A stretch of DNA of 64,000 bases from NCBI GenBank assembly GCA_029204225.1, contig CM055103.1, positions 6,568,852 through 6,632,851 of the forward strand, given 5' to 3'. Every line of letters starts with the position of its first letter. The first letter of the stretch is position 1. The position numbers and the translations under genes are program-made. This stretch comes from Diphasiastrum complanatum. Lineage: Eukaryota > Streptophyta > Lycopodiopsida > Lycopodiales > Lycopodiaceae. Positions 61,610-64,000 of the stretch are shown here, piece after piece. The notes under the pieces are model-generated. The model was not told the DNA's origin, did no database searches, and saw nothing but the letters and a program-made list of their open reading frames with translations.

Positions 61610-62310
61610 TGCAATTTTTGCCACATCATGCATGTACTTTGAAATGTGGATCTATGATAGTAGAGTTAACTAAAAGATGTGGATCAACGTTTGGACACTT
61701 GGAAATCCACCTAGGAACTCGAGCCTCATGATGAGAGGTTTTTTGTATAGCATTCCACATTGTGAATATTGATGAGTAAAGTGGATTCTCTCTCTAAAAA
61801 AGTGTTTTTGATTGTATATTCTCTCTCTACCCAAGAAGGAGGTGTTTTTCCCATAGTAAGCATATTTTAAAGCTTCTCTCATAGTGAGTACTAAGTTTTT
61901 TGAGCCTGAGATATGCTATTGTGTGCTCTTGTCTTGAATTGTCAAGTAATCTGTTCTTTGATCATTCATGTGCAATCACAACACCTCATAAGATCCTTGT
62001 AAAGTGTGTTGAGAAGTTCACATGTCATGCTAAAACTTCACAAAGGACATGTGTTGTTGTTTGATTGGCTAAGAATATTCCTCGTACAGATAACGATTGA
62101 TGCGACAATTGTCACATGCAGAATTACATGTGTCATTGTCTGATTCGGCCACGTGTCCCTCTTGAATACATCATAATTACCTGCATGGATGGACATGTGG
62201 ACGAATGAAATGCTGCCATGCAGCCACATTCGTTTTTTGTGCAATTTTTTTTTGTAAAATATCCACCTCATAAATTTCATTTTTTCTCGCATATTTTCAG
62301 TTCCTTCTTT
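61610..62310. other. Non-coding after copia fragment
   Basis: No protein motif. Doubled phrases (TTCTCTCTCT near 61787 and 61831) suggest LTR sequence, but ends were not placed. Confidence 0.35.
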
Positions 62311-62313
62311 CCA

Positions 62314-62491
62314 ATATCGCTTTCAAACGCGTCCTGTTATCATCTCCTCTCTGCCACCGCCCTCCACGCTCAAGACTGATACCACATGCTGCCCGATATC
62401 GCTTTTGAGCGCGAAACTTGTTTCTTTCATTTCTGACATGTACACTTGTGCTCAAAACTGATATTCCATCACGGTATCGCTTTCAAGCGCA
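62314..62491. repeat. Three spaced copies of TATCGCTTTCAAGCGC
   Basis: Variants at 62314-62331, 62395-62413 and 62474-62491, spaced 81 and 79 bp. Each contains the inverted pair GCTT..AAGC. CTGATACCACATG near 62377-62389 resembles the plus-strand view of a primer site plus LTR start. Confidence 0.7.
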
Positions 62492-62591
62492 TTTCTTGCA
62501 CAAATTCTTTTTCCATCCTTACCCTGCGCTTGGATCCAATATTCCAATTTTGAGTTTTTATTTATTTATTTTATCTTTTATTCTGATCATG

Positions 62592-63245
62592 ATGGCTAGG
62601 ACTAAATTCACTACCTGTGCCAGAACTTCTGTACAGCCTTTCTATGTTTCTGTCCCTCTTGAAACTGGCCGACGACGTGGTAGGAAGTAGGTCTGACTGA
62701 GGGAGATCAAGAAATTTCAGAGATCAACTGAATTGTTGATCCCTAGAGCTCCCTTCGGTTGAGCTGTTATGAATGTCACCCTATCCCTCAGCCAAGATGT
62801 TCGTTTTGCTGTGACAGCCATGTAGGCCTTACAGGGTGCTGTAGAGGACTACCTGTCCCAATTTTTTGAGGATTCCATTATTTTGGCTGTGCATGGTAAG
62901 CGTGCTATCATCATGCCCAAGGATTTTTTTATTCTCAAAAGACTTCGGAAGTGTTATTCAGGTCTTCATCTAGATAATGCCAGCACCTCTAGAGATCTGC
63001 CTCTGGATTGATCAAACTTGCCAACTACCTCAAGGAGGAAAAGAAAGCAAGCTGTCCCTAAAAAAGCTAGATCTCGTAGGCCTCTTCCTCCTAGAGTAAT
63101 CCCTTCAAAGCCACCCCGGATGGTCCTGACCATTGAATCAGCGTCTTCGAGCTCTGATTTAGAATCAGAATCACCTTCTCCTATTGTTACTCATCAACCT
63201 CCTCATAAGGTCGCCAAAGGTGAAGATAACCCAAGAGGAGCTTGA
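62592..63245 (+). pseudogene. Histone H3-like pseudogene with C-terminal extension
   Basis: One continuous frame interrupted by stops at 62688, 62694, 62760, 62823 and 63009. It begins MARTKFTT, like histone H3 (MARTKQTA), then a diverged tail only about 35 residues long before LREIKKFQRSTELLI (H3 alpha-N/alpha-1). PF, then SQDVRFAVTAM-stop-ALQGAVEDYL, FFEDS and HGKRAIIMPKDF follow, covering alpha-2, loop 2 and alpha-3. Spacing from PF to ALQ equals canonical H3, so loop 1 is not lengthened as in typical plant CENH3. After the fold come about 100 extra residues, very basic (SRRKRKQAVPKKARSRR) then Ser/Glu-rich. No introns are apparent. The stops at 62760 and 62823 fit C-to-T decay of CGA and CAG. 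Likely a dead H3-variant copy. Confidence 0.8.
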
Positions 63246-63954
63246 CAAGATAACAGAAGAATCTGTAAATATTGTATCGACATCAATTTTAAACCTTGTA
63301 CATAACCTTTTTGTTATAATTCCATATGATCCTCGGTAAATTTATTTTGATTCTGACCATTATAATGAATATGAAACTTATTTAGCCAATAAAATGGATA
63401 TGCTCGGCAACTATTTTGACTTTTTTCTTCCAAATTCAAATCGAAGCTATAGATTAGGTCCTAAATTTTGTACAGTGCTTAAAGTTAAAACTTCAGAGAT
63501 TACATATAAGATTGTAGAAGTCGGCCAAAACTTTTTGCAGCACAGTATCAATGTCAATTCAATAGGAAATGTTTTTGTGGTTAGTCCATTTTTCATGGGG
63601 GCAGTGAAGGCAAAAGAGGCCACTTTTGAAAGAGTTGTATATTTCATCAGTGGCCAAATTTTATTTGATTCCATATGAGGATAGTTAAGTTTTGCTAGTT
63701 TGGTGTTGATGCTTTTTATTTTGATGATTATACTCATGTCAAAATTGATTCTAATTTCATTTTGATTGTTGCAGTCGGCGTTGGAGCTTGAATATTCTTT
63801 CTGTGAAAATAAATGAGGGAGTATCAAATTTTCGGTGTAAAAATAAACTTGGCTGAAAATGCACATAGAGAATTTGATTCTCTACTTCATGATGCCATTC
63901 CGAAAATACTGGCTATGACAAGTTCTATTGGTGAAATAACCATTAAATCTCTCA
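63246..63954 (+). other. Unrecognised open stretches after the H3-like pseudogene
   Basis: An open frame at 63394-63678 (MDMLGNYFDFFLP...) extends upstream in frame to about 63230 with one stop. A second open stretch at about 63843-63954 (INLAENAHREFDSLLHDAI...) ends at AAG|GTATAT, donor-like. An acceptor-like TTGTTGCAG occurs at 63775. These may be exons of a decayed gene. I do not recognise the protein. Confidence 0.3.
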
Positions 63955-64000
63955 AGGTATATACAATCTATCATTGATATGCATATTTTTTTAAAAAATT

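Noticed and set aside
62592-63011. Calling the H3-like sequence a functional CENH3
   Set aside because: At least four in-frame stops lie in the tail and fold, and loop 1 has canonical H3 length.

Overview
This is nuclear DNA of a land plant. It is AT-rich, almost gene-free and packed with LTR retrotransposons: Ty1/copia with YVDD reverse transcriptase motifs, and Ty3/gypsy including chromodomain types, many using a primer binding site complementary to initiator-Met tRNA. It also carries long (GA)n/(CT)n microsatellites and one clearly conserved host gene. That gene is a six-exon aquaporin at the right side. Its two NPA boxes, together with a predicted selectivity filter of His-His-Ala-Arg, fit the HIP (hybrid intrinsic protein) subfamily known from mosses and Selaginella and thought to be lost from seed plants. 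With the large, transposon-swollen intergenic space, this suggests a non-seed vascular plant (fern or lycophyte). The organism assignment is inference.

Layout. 1-9.4 kb: decayed Ty3 and copia fragments on both strands, plus (GA)n and (CT)n tracts. 9.5-12.8 kb: AT-rich DNA with an interspersed repeat that recurs at 51-52.5 kb. 12.8-21 kb: copia pol and gag fragments in both orientations and short tandem repeats. 21.9-31.2 kb: a nested pair of related, non-autonomous LTR elements on the minus strand. The inner one (24169-29420) is nearly pristine: 919-bp LTRs with one difference seen, 5-bp target duplication, primer site, polypurine tract, and one long Gag-protease ORF with no reverse transcriptase. 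It sits in the leader of an older relative whose interior is not gag. 31.2-40.7 kb: tandem repeats, a 123-bp palindrome next to two G-boxes, possible gene-like splice signals, copia fragments, a hAT transposase tail and an AT-hook/proline-rich ORF. 41-50.7 kb: two internally deleted Ty3 elements on the minus strand. 54.7-56.6 kb: the aquaporin. 60.9-61.6 kb: copia reverse transcriptase. 62.6-63.2 kb: a broken intronless histone H3-like sequence with an unusually short N-tail and a C-terminal extension.

How it fits together. Exon 2 of the aquaporin has no start codon and is preceded in frame by a stop, so a start exon must lie upstream. The best candidate found is at 40764-40979 (ATG in ACCATGG context, matching splice phase). 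If correct, a 13.7-kb intron holds both Ty3 elements and the repeat block at 50-53.7 kb. Everything else is mobile-element debris; no operon-like or clustered functional system is visible.
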